In this document: piece by piece, positions 10,601-25,600 of the stretch
Numbering within the stretch: position 1 is the stretch's first letter
Layout of the letters: every line of letters starts with the position of its first letter
NCBI GenBank assembly: GCA_025267735.1
Contig: CM046309.1
Coordinates: forward strand, 59,213,319 to 59,277,318
DNA: 64,000 bases
From: Mactra quadrangularis
Lineage: Eukaryota; Mollusca; Bivalvia; Venerida; Mactridae
Direction of reading: 5' to 3'
The notes under the pieces: generated by a model
Databases searched by the model: none
Told to the model about the DNA's origin: nothing
The model's input: the letters and a program-made list of their open reading frames with translations, nothing else
Program-made: the position numbers and the translations under genes

Positions 10601-13600
10601 ATAGACTTGACCACTAACTAGGTAAACAAGGTGATATGTGTGTAGCCTGGATTACCTGCATCAAACCACTATCGTTATCGGGCCAGGCAAACGGGAATCA
10701 TGGCAGCCTCCTCAGTCATTATACATGTATTACATTTTCTTAATCTTGCATGATCATTTGCTGACTATAGTGACTTTAGTAGGAGTTCAGTACTATATAG
10801 GACATTCGATTTTTCAGATTACACATATATTAAGCCGACGATTAACACAAACATGTCTCAAGTGAACACAATTCGGACGTTGATTAGTCTCATTAGAATT
10901 TTGGATACTTCATTTTGCATAAGTTAATGTAACCGAACAACAAAAAAGGTATCCACAGCAATTATTGTACAATGATCCTTTGATTTAAGCCTGTGTAGCG
11001 AGAAATGCTCATTTGAAAACATTATTATCCATTATCTAATTCATTACATCGGGCGCGGCCATGATCATGCTTTGCCTGACGTACTTTTACCTGCCAAAGT
11101 ACAACTGGGAACAAGACAAAAATATGTGTGTACATCATTTTATTAATTTAAACTAATCACTTACATATTCAACATCTATTATAAATTTCAGGCCTTCTTT
11201 TCCTTATATAACAGGGGCCTTTACAGGCGCCTTCCCCTCTTTGACATTTCTTTAAAATCATGCAGTTTTCCTCAAATTTGGAGTTTAACATGGATTTTTT
11301 GTTCCCCTAGCTATGGAATTGCGATAAAATTTTCCCAAATGTTCTATATAAAAACAGGCCCAAGGCCCCTTCCCTAAACAATTAAAAAAGCCCTGACAGT
11401 ACAAGAAATATAATGTGGAAACCACATAAAAGCCAGATTTTCATCAAGATCTGACCATAAATGACAGAGATATCCAACATATTAAAAACTTTAACGCAAA
11501 AATTACAAAGGGATATCATCCATAATATAGCCAAGTAGAGTTGTGGTTACTGTCTAATTCTGTTCATCACATGGTATGTAATAATTGTATGAAGCTTCAT
11601 AAAGATCTGACAATAAATGGCAGAAATATATGGTAAATAAAAACTTAAACGCAATTGTTAACAGCACCACACACCCACCCTCCCCCAAACTGCCCGGCCA
11701 CCCAGGTTTAGCCAAACTATAAGCCAAATTCTCGTTGAAAAATCCAGTTAAAAATAAATGTCAAGCCCTGGAGCTTCTTATGTTTATATCAACATTTACC
11801 TGTGAATATTCAGACTTTCTTGTAGAGAATAAATCTTTCACTCTTGTAAAACAAGCTTCTCTGTAAAACAATATACAAAACAATATTAAATAATTATAAC
11901 ATACTAGAACAAATTCTATTGTCCATTTTTTCTCGTCTGTCAAAGCTTGAATAATTTCACGGTGATTGAATGCATTGTTTTTGTACTGGCGGCCTAATTT
12001 TTATTAAAAAATATCTTGACTAAAACATATCATATGGCATAAGAAGCTTTACTCAATCATAATACACACTTTCAGAAACTCATGGGTGTATTACGACAAT
12101 AATTTTAACAAACACATTCACCGTGAAATTATTCATGTTTTGACAGTTGAGAAAAAACGAACAATACAATTAATGAACATGTAATTATAAGGTAGACAAC
12201 ATTACGTAAACATATGATTATTTTATACTATTTTATTTTAGCTTGCTTACAACTTAGATTTATAACTTTCAAGTTCACTTCCCGGTTCCCGGTACTGACA
12301 ATACTGAGCTAACAGGATAAAGTTTCTTGCTCAAGGAAACCACAGGGAGGATTTGGATCGGATTTGAACCAACACAGAGCCAGCGATCCAATGATAAGCA
12401 CTTCAACTGGTTTGCATAAGAGAATAACGTAATTCATAATTTTTAAATATTTTTGTTATTTCATACCCATAAGACAAATGTACTGATTAGAAAAAGCAAA
12501 ATTGAAAACCATTTAACAATAAACTGCTTTTACAACTTTTTAATATTCTACTTAGTACAATATAACTTGTGAATGTGTGAAGGAACTTTTCAAGTGCAGT
12601 GTTTATATTAACAAGAAATGTTATGTGGAAACCACATTAAAACCGGATTTAAAAACTTTAAAGCAAAAATTAACAAGGATAATAATCCATAATAAAGCCA
12701 GGCAGAGTAGTGGTTACTTTCTGATTCTGTTCATTACATGGTATATTATCATTGTATGAAGTTTCATAAAGATCTGACAATTAATGGCAGAGATATATGC
12801 ATAATTGAAAATTTTAAAGCAATTGTTAACAACACTGGACGCCCGCCCAACTGCCTGCCCGCCCGTGTTTTCATAACTATTAGCCTAATTTTTTCGTTGA
12901 AAAATCCAAGTGAAAAAACAAGTAAAACTCTTTACCTTCTCTCTTGTTTATGGAAGACAACAAGTAACAAACACAACACAATAGCTCCTATAAATGTAGC
13001 CACTATTCCTACAACAGTACCAGAAGACACGCCCCCACCAGATGAGGCGGCGTCAGATGACCCTGGTCCATTAGATGACCCAGCATCAGGCTTGGAAGTA
13101 TTTTTACTTGGTTGCATACTGAAATATTTGTACAAAATAGTTTATTAGCTCAGTTTATACTGATTTATTATAGTTTTATTGTGAAACAAAGTCTTACAAC
13201 TTTAATGATTACTTTTGAGTAGGCTTCCTGGTCCCTCAGCGCCGAGTTAGAAGACTTAGGTTTCTTCCTCAAGTAAATCACAAGGAAGGTTTTGTATGTG
13301 ATATAACAAAAGTGAATCTAAAAGCTAGAAATTTAATGATTACCAAGTCCAACAAAAGATGACATTTACAAAAAATCAACCAAATGGATACATAAATTTT
13401 GAAAAAGAAAAATGTAATGCAGAACTTATGAACAGAGGATGTTGTAATGATACAACAATAATGTTGTAAGCCAAAAGTTGTTCCATTCTCTCATCCACTT
13501 TACTTATAAATAGCACTATTTGATCACCAATAATGTGATCAAAAACAGTCAACAGATGAAGGTAAACAGATGTCACCATAATTTCAAGATAAATAAATGT

Positions 13601-16600
13601 TTTCTCTGGTTAATAAAATAAACCCCACACATTTTTAAAATTTCTTTAACCGTCAGTGGCACATACAATAACCCTGATGATTTAAATACTTGATATACAT
13701 GGGTGAAAGTTAGAAATCTTGAGAATCCTGAAAATTTTGCGCCCCGGAATATCTCCGTAAAAAATTGTAAGCGAGCACCTTGCAATGATATATTGTTACT
13801 AAAAAATTAAAATTAATTGCAAAACAGATCAAGTCGCTGGAATATACTTTCATTTTGTTTCAACAATTTTATAGTCAAAGTCAGCCGTGAGGTAGGCCTA
13901 TACCCCCTACTTGAAATCTCAACGGATTTACACGATTTGGAAAAATGATTCCTGAGGACTTCGAAAATCCGGAACTTCCGGAGCAGTCCGGAAAACTTTC
14001 ACCGCTGTATGATGTATTTGTTTCATATTCCATGTACATAAATACAGATAATGTTAGTATCAATTGTGAGTACATAGGTAGTGCAATGAGTATTTAAATC
14101 AGTAGGGTTAATGTATGCGCCACTGAGGGTTGAATAAAATTAAAGAATACAAAGGACATCTTACCTTACAGCAGTCAAACAAGCATGAGTGGTCTCCCAT
14201 ATAAATAAATAGAAACAATTTTCATGTTCGTATAATAACTGTGGATTATTCTGCAAGTATAGAGAGATAACATATCACAACATTCTACTCCTGTCTTATA
14301 AAGTCGTGCAGAATTTGTTTAGCACTTGTTATACAATGTTTATCTTTTAAATGGGTTTAATGCCAAGTCAAAAAAACAAGCTTATTTTATGGCAACCAGT
14401 TCACCAAACTAAGCCTTCCTAGTCCATAGTCCCTAATCAGTTCTCACCTACCTCTCAACAATGTCGGCATTTTCTTCATAACCTTATTAATGGAGGAAAA
14501 TTGACATTATTGTAAAAATTTTATAAAAGGGTATAACCTCCCCAGGTGGGATTCGAACCCTTACCCCCCTCGGGACACTATATTTAAAATCCCGGTGCGC
14601 AACCAACTGCGGGGGATTTGAACCAGCACTATCGTAAGGAAGCTACATTCAAAATCTCACACTACTTGAATCAATGTTGTTATAAAATTACAACAATAAC
14701 AAAATAATACAAAATGATTGATTGATGGATTTAAAATAATTAATGTTCATGATTTAAAATTGTATAATGTTGCAACTGACTTTAAAGGTACTCATTCACA
14801 GATTTTAACTTAAATATCAATTTTTTCTGAAACAATAAAAATTGTATGGAAACATTTTTGGAAGCAGGAAACAAGTGCTTCTATAATGACAAATTAATAC
14901 AAATTGACATACAACTACAAACGATGGTGTAACAAGTAGTAAAAATCTACCCTGTATGTCACAGTATAGACACCTGTATACATGTATTTCTTGCAATCTA
15001 TTAGTCAGTTTATCTTAAGATATTAAGATTTTTTTTTGGACACAATAACAGACACTGAATGGTATTTTAAAAAACATAGAAAAATGTTAACCAAATATGT
15101 GAACCTAGTACATTTAAATTGTATAAAGTTGGAACTGCTTCAATGAAGTAAAACTCTTTTCTAGAGCTCAGACCAGGGTTATCATTTTATATTATTATAC
15201 CTCACATGATTTGTTTACTATATAGCCTAATGTGACGTCACTGGTGACGGGTGACAATTCGTAATGTTACCCTCTAGACATCACCTATCGGTCCGCTTGA
15301 CATCACCTATTAGCCCGCTTGACATCACCTATAGGCCCCCTTAAAGCTATGGGAGACTACTGCATTGGAGTTTGCTAATACCACGACCTGAGTTTTAGCC
15401 ATTTAATTCAAGTTACCTCCCTTGTGCAGACGCTTGCTTTTTACAAATTAACAAACCTAATCGCTAAAATATGTCTTCAAATTCAGAAGCAAATAAAACA
15501 GATAAATTAAACGATTTGTACCTTTTAATTTGTCAACAATTTCTGAATTTAGTTGTTTGGTATAATGAAATAAATATAACATCCTATAGAGGGTAATAGA
15601 ACGAAATGTTTACCCTTGACAAGTAATGTCAACCTCCGCTCAAGCCGAGAACATTTTGAGTAAACATTTTGTTCTATCACCCTCTGTAGGATGTGATATT
15701 TATATTATGTCAGAGGTTGTTTCAATCTTAAAACATGATTGCAACATTTTCTTAGGTCAGCTTCACTTTACGTCTGTTTGGCTCATCCTCATACACCTTA
15801 AACTAAGGGAAGGTTCCACAAGGAGATCGCTAGCTAGCGCTTTTTGAAAGCCATTTTTTGTAGCATTAGAGTTCTATGAAACGGTTTGCTTCAAGCTAGC
15901 AAATCCAAGATGGCGACTTTATCAAACAAAAAGTTCAGAATTGTAACAAATGAACAATATTCAAATGGATTACCACCATGATTATTCTGTTTTACCACTT
16001 TGACGAAATATATGCAGTAAATAAAATATATATCAGTATTCTTTAAGAAGAAACACGTTCCCACAAGGGGCAGCCATTTTGAAATAAACAGGTGTTCCAA
16101 ATAATACTGCTAGCAAGAAAAAATATTGCTACATATCACTAGCTAGTAATTCAATTTGCTCCATCCTAGCAGACTGTTCAATAGGAAATGGCCATGTAGC
16201 GATACAAAGCCCTTGCCTAGTTGAATTTATATATTACAACTATACTTACATCTTTAGAGCTACAATGGAATTGTATAGTACTTGATATATTAGATAAAGA
16301 ATCTGTTTTACATTTATCTAGTGTTGTAAACTCTGCCTCCATACTCCAATCTGATAATAATAAAAACAACATATTTTAGTTTAACATAACCATGAGCTCA
16401 TTTGTTAGCACTCTCTTTGTGGAACAAAATGTAAACCAATGTTAAATATCCTAATACGTAAAAGCGTGATCATCGATTATGGGCTAGAAAACGCCAAACC
16501 ATTCTGATAATCGATGTAGATTCTCTGGAATCAATAGGGGGAACGAAATAAACCAGGTACGAAAAAAGGTTTCCGAGTTCAAAAAGACAGGTTCTAGTAG

Positions 16601-19600
16601 TTCCCCAATGTTTCACATGGCGGACCATCAAGACGAGTCAAAAATGTTTTACCATTCAGGTGTAAAAAGGAAGTTTGCGGGAATGTAAAGTAATACATAA
16701 TACTGCACATAATTTTTTGAAAAATAGTTTCTTTTGAAGGCCTAAATAGACTAATTAACTTGTATCTATTGCAAATTACAGTAAATTTATTATTTAATAA
16801 ATTAATTAGATCATTTAACTAACAGATTCCAACCGATAATCGGTTGACATTTTTCGGCCGATGTCCCATCGCTAATTATTATCACAATTCGGTTATAAAA
16901 GGAAAAATTACATAAAAGGAAAAACTAACCATCTATAAAATATTTAGCAGTCGAATATAATCCTATATTAGTATATCTTTGTTTTCCTGATGTTTTCTCT
17001 ATACATATAGCGCCATCTACACACTTCTCTGATGTGCCATTTAATAATATATTATATTTTATACTAGAATCTATTCTATCTGGAACTGAGTAACTGAAAT
17101 AATAAACAAACAAAAATATAATGTGAAAGCCACATTAAAGCCAGATTTTCATCAAGATCTGACCATGAATGACAGAGATATCCAACATATTAAAAACGTT
17201 AACACAAAAATTACAAAGGGAAATACATGTAATCCATAATAAAGCCATGTAGAGTTGTGGTGACTTTCTAATTGTGTTTGTCACATGGTATGTTATCATT
17301 GTATGAAGGTTCATAAAGATCTGTAAATAAATTGCAGAAATACGTGGTAAATAAAAACTTTAACGCAGTTGTTAACGACACTGGATGCCCGCCCACCCAA
17401 CCGCCCACCAAATGTTTTCGTTGAAAAACCCTACTAAAAATATTGTTAAAGACACCCGACACCCACATGCCCAACCGCCTGCCCAGGTTTCGCCAAACTA
17501 TAAACCTGAATTTTTTCGATGAAAAAATCCTGCTAAAATTACATTAATTATCATTCTAAAACAAGATAGCATGGCACTACGCTCTGTCCCTTTTTCTCCT
17601 CCCGGCCCTTTTTAGCCCTCGCCTATGCAGAATTAATTACTTTGAAACATTGACCCTCTCATGCGGCCCTAATGTGAACTAACATGTCAGTTATCCCCTG
17701 CCTTAAGCTACCTCATATGGCAACATGGTATAGAGTCCACTAACAACTCAGAAAGACATGGGATCAACCCAGCTCAGAATACAGATTTTGATCAAGTTGC
17801 ATAGATTTGACTATTCGCTAAATGACTTTTTTTTGGTATTATTTATTGCTCATTTTTTCATATTGTTTGTTTGTTGGGTTTAACCCCGTAGCAACACAAT
17901 TATAGGTCATATAACGGTGGTCAGTCAACCTACTCACTCCTCCTGGAAAGGCTAAATCTCTAGATTAAGCTGTTAACCAACTACTAAGCACATACTTTCG
18001 TCAGTGACTGACAACTGCCCTACATAATTAAAAATCATTGGTAGGAGGGAAATAATAGAAATAATTTCATGACCAAGCTCCACGAAAGTATGCCCCGCCC
18101 GAGAAACAAACCCACGACCCCTCGATCAGTAGACTTGCATGCTACCAACTGAGCTAGCCGGGCAGCATTTTTTCATATTCAAAGATAATACACAAAGTAC
18201 AATGACATACAAGATATTCAACAATTATAAGCAGAAAGCTGTAAAATAGTAAAAGGTTTACACTCATGGGTGACAGTTTAGAGCTTGTGTGCTCTTTAGC
18301 TAAAATTTTGTAAATCTTTGTTAAATATTCTCATAGGTAAAGTCATAGAAAGGTCCATATTACTTACGTTTTATTCCATATTGGTGATAGATTGACCAGT
18401 ATGCCAGAGTAAGGGTCCTTTATAATACCAGTCTTAGATACTGTCATCTTTTCACTGAAATTTCAATAAAATTATTGCTAAAGGTACTCATTCACAGACT
18501 TCAACTTCAATATCAACTTTTTCCAAAACTATCAAAATTGTATGGAAACATTTTTGGAAGCAGGAAATTAGTATTCTGCTAATGACAATTTTAGTGCAAA
18601 CTGACATACAACTACAAATGATGGTGTTTCATGTAGTAAAAGTCTACCCCGTATGTCACGGTATAGACACTTTTAGTGAATTTTTGTGATTTTTATTGTA
18701 TATTTCTTGCAACATATAGGTCAGTTTGTCTTAAAATAATAAGAATTAATTTTTTGACATGATTACAGACAATGAATGGTATTTTGAAATAATAGCAAAA
18801 ATAAACCAAATCTGTAAACTAGTACCTTTAACTCATTTTAGCTTATTAGAATAACAAGTTCCTTTAAAACTTAGATTTATCACTCGAGTCTGTATCCTTG
18901 CACCCAAGTATAGAACTAGCAAGATAACGTTTCTTGCTCAAAGATAAAAAACATGTTTGAAAAAAAAGAGTATAAATGTTTTAAACCATTGATCAAAATC
19001 AAGGGTTGCCCACAAAACTTTTGTGAGTGCATTGCGTAAAAGAGCAAGTTAGTACAGTCTAACGGAAACCCTCAAAATATTTAATTACTGTTGCTTGGTC
19101 ACCTAACCAGCTTTCCTTCGCCCATCAAAAGTCCTGTATTACCATTCCACATGGAACTGTCAACCTCTCCCTTGATAGAGAAAATTCAACAGAATACCAA
19201 GATATCACTATTTTCAGGGCCCCAATTTAACAAAAAATTGGCTCACAAATTTTTGGGAGTTGATTTTATTTCAACTCGCAAAATGAAAATAATTACTCGC
19301 ATTTGTTCTTCAAATTTTAATAGCACACATAGTAACTATTCATATATGTAATATGAAAACAACATAGTGCTACATTTAACTAGATAAAACAAGGGAGTTA
19401 TTGAGGGACAGACAAAAATATCCCAACATGTTTTTACAGTGAATCTTTAATGAATACTATCGTTCTATCTAGCTGTTTCAATGCTGATTTGAGCCTAGTT
19501 TAGACAGTAAAACTTTTGCTGCAATTTCAATTCACGAAAATTTGCAAGTTAGAATAAAAGTTACTCGCAGTTTTCAAAATCCACTGGCATTTTGCCAGTA

Positions 19601-22600
19601 TGCAAGCTTAAATTCTAGCCCTGACTTACCATCACAAAATATATCTTACACTGATTGCACTTTTAAAACTTTAAAATAAAATAAATGATAATTTGATATC
19701 ACAAGACTACAAGAAAATAATCTTCAATATTGACTCACCTTTCAACTTTGCAGGCTAATTTAGTTTTCCAATTAAACTCAAATATACATAGTAACTTGTT
19801 TGAATCACTGAAAAATAACAAAAATAAAACATTGTTAAAATATTTAATCGATCTAATTATATGTAATACAACTATACTATAATAATTCAAAAAGTATGAC
19901 AGAGTTGTTCATCTGATTATTTTTATTACTATAATAATGTTGCAGCTTGCAACAAACTGGCGAGTCAGCCTGGAAATGCATGTGAATAATAATACATAGT
20001 CAAAGTAGTTTGAAAAAAGTTTTTAAAATTTTGGTTTTGTTTGTTTGTTTTTGTTGGGTTTAACACCATAGCAACACATTGTATCGGGTCATATAAAGGC
20101 AGTCAGTCAACCTACTCACCGTTCCTGGAAAGGCTAAATCTCTGGATTCAGCTGTTAACCAACTACTAAGCGCATACTTTCGTCAGTGATTGACAATTGC
20201 CAATGATTAAAAATTATTGGTAGGAGGGAGAATGGCCATAGAAATAATTTCATGACCAATCTCCACAAAAGTATGCACCCCCCCCCCCCGGGAATCGAAC
20301 CTATGACCCCTAGATCATAAGATCAGTAGACTTGTGTGCTACCAACTGAGATAGCCAGGATGGCTTATTTTTATTTCTAAAATAATTAAAAGTGTTTCTG
20401 CTAAATGAAAGCCACACATTGATTGGTCAACCTGCAGGTAATCTGAACAACTTTCTGTATAATGTCAGCAGATTCTATTACTGTGATCTATAAGATATCT
20501 ATTCACAAAACTTTAGTTCATCTAGGTTCAATGAATTAAAAATATAATAAAACCAAGTGTTCTCAATAAGATTTTGTTGAATAGGATCAAATAGATATTT
20601 AATAGGTTTTCTAGGGAATACAGGGGCAAACTCATTCTTTCTTTTTTATTTTTTGCAAATTTTAACAGGCCTATGGTCTTTTGTTAGGGTTGGTTGCCAT
20701 TTTCTATTCAGAACACTGAAAACGACAAACAAACTAAACTAAATAATGTACAAAAACAAAAATAAATCAAAACCCACCTTTCAACAAAAACAGGTCCACC
20801 AAATGTGTTACCACATATAAAGTTTATTTTAGTACTAGCAGGTATATTATCTCCTCTGTTCCCAGAACAAGCAGCACCTCCATCTTTATATTCTAACACC
20901 AGCGCTCCACTGGTAGCTGAAATGATAAGTTTTATTTATGGGCTGATCCAGCAGGGGGGTCTTTCCAAAAAGTACCCATCCATGAGTGTATATTTTAACT
21001 GTAAGGTCACAACAAGTTGATCATATGTTCTATGGATTTTTCTGGAAAAAAAATGGGACGAGCGAGCAAAAAAAATTAAAAAAGTCTTTATTCACTTGCT
21101 TTATGTAGCGGTTTGACCAATTTTTTAAGAGCGAGCGAGGAAATAAAAAATTTTTTTTGTAAAAAACGTCAAAATTAATGTGCAAGCGAATCCATAGAAC
21201 ATATGATCAATTTGTTGTGGCCTAAGCAATTTTTGAGTCGCAAGAAGAAATTTTCGAGTACTCGCTTTGCTTATAGCCACAAAACTAATCATAAACAAAA
21301 ATGTTGAAGACAAAATGCAGTCACAGATTTTTCAGACCAGATGGAACAAAGTGGCATTCTAATGGCCACTATTTCTTTCAATGAGGACAAGTGTTAGGTA
21401 TGGTTTAGTAAACTTACAATTTTTATAAAGTTTTTTCTGAGCAGACACAGTTCCCAATATAAATGTCTCACTGTTACCAGATGTCTGTTTGATACAACTT
21501 GCAGCATTTCTACTTGTTGTACATTCTACCGGGACATCAAGACCTTCTACATCCGTACAAACATTGATCCAATATCTACAACATATAGATATTAATCATT
21601 CAAACAATAGATCTAAAGTCGTCATCGATTTTGATGAAATCTCAATACCGTTAATATTTATTTTCTGATCAATAATCAATATGCAGTTTAAATATCGATG
21701 ATAAAGCCTATATAGGTAAATATATAAAAGTCACTACTAAGTGACAAATTTGTGTGACGAACCTTTTATTGTAAGTGGAAACAGGTGCACTGTCATAATA
21801 TGAACTGAAATGTCTAAAACATTGACAGCACCACCATTGAGGAAACAGCTCCAGCCCACAGAAGGTACAACATTCATGACAAATATACATCTATGTCACA
21901 AAGCCTCTGTTTATTTATAATTGCAATATGTATCAATTTTTTCTTAAAACAAGTTTTTATCCAAGGACCTTCTGGGAGCACTGCATATTTTATCTGGCCG
22001 TAAAAGGTGCGAAAATTTTCAAAAATCAATACTTTGAGAAATCCCATAATTTTCAAGTGATTTTATTATTGACAGGACTCGAAATCTACCTCGAGTTAAC
22101 GTAAAATATGAGTCAGTGCATTTTGAGATATCACATCTTCTTTATATGAACTTAAGAGTAAATTTGATCGGGACCATGAAATGATCTCGAGCGAACCCGT
22201 ACTTACGAGTGAACGCATTTTGAGCGGATGCAAATGGACTGTATATAAAAACTTTGACTTACACATTTTTCTTGGAATCAGTAAGTTTCCATGCTCCGTG
22301 TGTTCTGGTGAGTAAAGATAAATCATAGAGATGGTCATCTATTGTTATAAGACATGATTCCTCTATAGAAGGACAGACTACATTGGTAGCCCAATCAAAC
22401 TTCACATCACAACCAACTGATGCCCACATGACTGGTTGACCTTTCTCTACTGTTCTGTCACATCTAAATTGGAACGAACTCCGAGCTACATCACCATCTG
22501 TAATTGACATAATTAACAAGAAATGTAATGTGGAAACCACATTAAAGCCGGATTTAAAAACTTTAACACAAAAATTACAAAGGGAAATAATCCATAATAA

Positions 22601-25600
22601 AGCAAGGTAGAGATGTGGTTACTGTCTAATTCTGTTAACCACATGGTATGTTATCATTGTATGAAGTTTCATAAAGATCTGACAATAAATGACAGAGATA
22701 TATGCTAAATTGAATACTTAAACACAATTGTTAACTACATCGGACGCCCGCCCAACTGCCCAACAATTTTTCATTGAAAGATCCGGCTAAAAAATATTTC
22801 ATTTATGTTTTCATAGTGAAATCTTGTGTTATATTAAAATAAAAATTTACAGTGAAAATGTATAATGAACATATACATTTTTTTATTTGAATTGTAGTGA
22901 AAAAATACTGCAAAATGACATTGTAAAGAAATGACAACACATTAATGATTATATTTGTGTATATTCAACAAATCTCAAACAGGACACAAAACAGGACACA
23001 GGAAAAAAAGCAAACAATGGAACAGGCAAGGCTGAAAGTTTACAATTTAAAAATGGTAAACAATGAATTGACAGCTTCAAATCACATTGCAAACATACAT
23101 CATTGTTTCCTCCTGCAAGAAACTTTACTTGCTCGGTACCAGTATAAGCTGTTAAAACTTGTTCTAAAATCAAGCTTAATGAAGCAGAGGTATAATATGG
23201 CACTTGTACTCCCTTGCCTTTAAGCTAGCTTTATGGCGATAGAGTGCGCACTTACAACTCAGGTCATGGGTTCGAATCTCAGTTCGGACCAATGGATTTT
23301 TATCGTGTTACATTAAAGTAATAATGTATTTATCAATTACTTGAACAGTTTCCACCGACAGCATAAAACATTTTCAGAACCCCTTCTTCTTGTACCACCT
23401 GATATTGGTTAGGTTCACCGAATGACAAACCATCTTTTTGTCGACAAACCATGTGACCATTACAACTAGATGTGTCGTCACTTACTATACCACCACACAT
23501 GTTGATTAAAAACTTGTCACCATTAACATCAACCTGTGTGTAAACCAGAAATGTAACGTGGATATCACATTAAAGCCAGATTTTCATCAAAATCTGACCA
23601 TAAATGACAGAGATATCCAACATATTAAAAATTTTAACACAAAAATTAGAAAGGAAAATAATCCATAATAAAGCCAGGTAGAGTTGGGGTTACTTTCTAA
23701 TTTAGGGGCATGTTTGATTCGCGAGAATATAATATAATTAAAATCTTTCATGCAATTGTTTACAACACCAGACGCCCACCCGACCGCCACCCGTGTTTTG
23801 CCAAACTATAAGCCAAACTTTTCCTTGAAAACCTGGCTAATAAAAATCTTCAACTAACCTCTAAAGGTGTAGATTCTTGTAGTTTAGCTAAATCATAATA
23901 TTCTTCATTATTTATATCATGATAGCCACATTCATTACTTTCTTTCTCATAACAAACTAAAGATGTCGGCCAATTAAATATATATTCACAATCTGATTTA
24001 CCAGCAAACATTGGACGACTCTGTAAGATACAAGTTTACAAGTTTATATCTTATTTATATCTTAAACCAAATTATATATAATAAATATACAAATTTACTA
24101 AAAAAGAAAGAAATTACATCATTATTATTATTCATATCTTAAGCCAGTGTGCTCAGAAAACAAAAATTAAAAGGTGTGGTTTAAAGTCTGCTTCCATATA
24201 CATATACATGTTCAGCCGACTTTACAATCTTGTATGATAATTCCTAATGATTGAAATCACTCTCAGGTCAGGTGATCCCTCACAGTACCCATTTACACCT
24301 GACTGAAGTGGAGCAATGGTAGGTCAATTTCTTGCTCAAGGAAATTAGCAGTGTGCCCTAGTGGGATTCGAACCCAGGACCTCTCGATCCCTAAGCATGC
24401 GTCCTACCACAGGACCACAGCACCTAAAGAATGAAAATATTTCTGAACTCTCAAGTTGAAAAAAATTATTACATATATGTGTATAATAACAGAGGTTGTC
24501 GGCAAACAGGAAGTCACATTATTGCAGAGGCAGCCATTTTGACTTGTTAAAGCGCTTTTGGGTAGCGAAGAATTTTTTCACTAGCTATCGCTACGTAGCG
24601 AAATGAAGCGATATCTTGTAGCAAGTCGTTTCCTATGATCTTGCTACGAAGCGATACCTAACGAAATGCTTAAGCAACGCACCCAAATATAATGTGAGCA
24701 CATTTCTTCTCTGATATGAATTAATTTTTACTTAATATACTTACATGGGTGAAAGTAAGAAATCTTGAGAATCCTGAAAATTTTGCGCCCCGGAATATGT
24801 CCCTAAAAAATTGTAAGCGAGCACCTTGCAATGATGTATCGTAGCTAAAAAATTAAAATAAATTGCAAAACAGATCAAGTCGCTGGAATATACTTTTATT
24901 TTGTTTCAACAATTTTATAGTCAAAGTCAGCCGTGAGGTAGGCCTATACTCCCCACTTGAAATCTTAACGGATTAACACGATTTGGAAAAATGATCCCCG
25001 AGGACTTTGAAAATCCGGAACTTCAGGAGCAGTCCGGAAAACTTTCACCCATGTACTTAATATTTTGATAATGTATTTCTATCAAATATCATCTAAGTTC
25101 CTTGTGAAGGAAAAAGGGGAAAAGAAAAACTAAATCATACCCTGACAGGTCCAGGAAGACAAGAGAAGATAATTTTTGTCGTATAATTTTTAGTGACATC
25201 AGTATCACATCTTGAACCATTTGTGTACAATAATTGTACTTCATCAGTCTTACTGTTATATATAGGTGAAGATTTAGGACTTCCTAAACTCTGAAATTGT
25301 CAAAAATATCTTAAAGAATTAATAGTCAGAATAACTTGGCCAAGTCAAGTCAAGTAAATTTTATTGAAAAGTCGGATACTTATAACAACTAAAAATAAGC
25401 TCTGATGAGCTCTTTACACTGACTGCATTAAGGAAATTTCTTTAGAAATTTATTTTTCCTATATTTGAGTTTGCTAATCATATCACACAGCGACGACTCT
25501 ATCTTCCAATAAGTCAAACCCCTAGTGGGAACTTAGATTTATCATGAATACAAGAATATTAGAATACAGATGAATGAAAATTATGAAACAATATTAGAAT

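Noticed and set aside
12738..13148. 136-residue plus-strand frame over the transmembrane exon
   Set aside because: Shadow of the minus-strand exon; the minus-strand reading gives a stalk, a membrane helix and a basic stop-transfer with matching splice phases.
22945..23223. 92-residue plus-strand frame between domain 13 exons
   Set aside because: Lies in an intron, with no family motif; the opposite strand is equally open, so it looks like chance.
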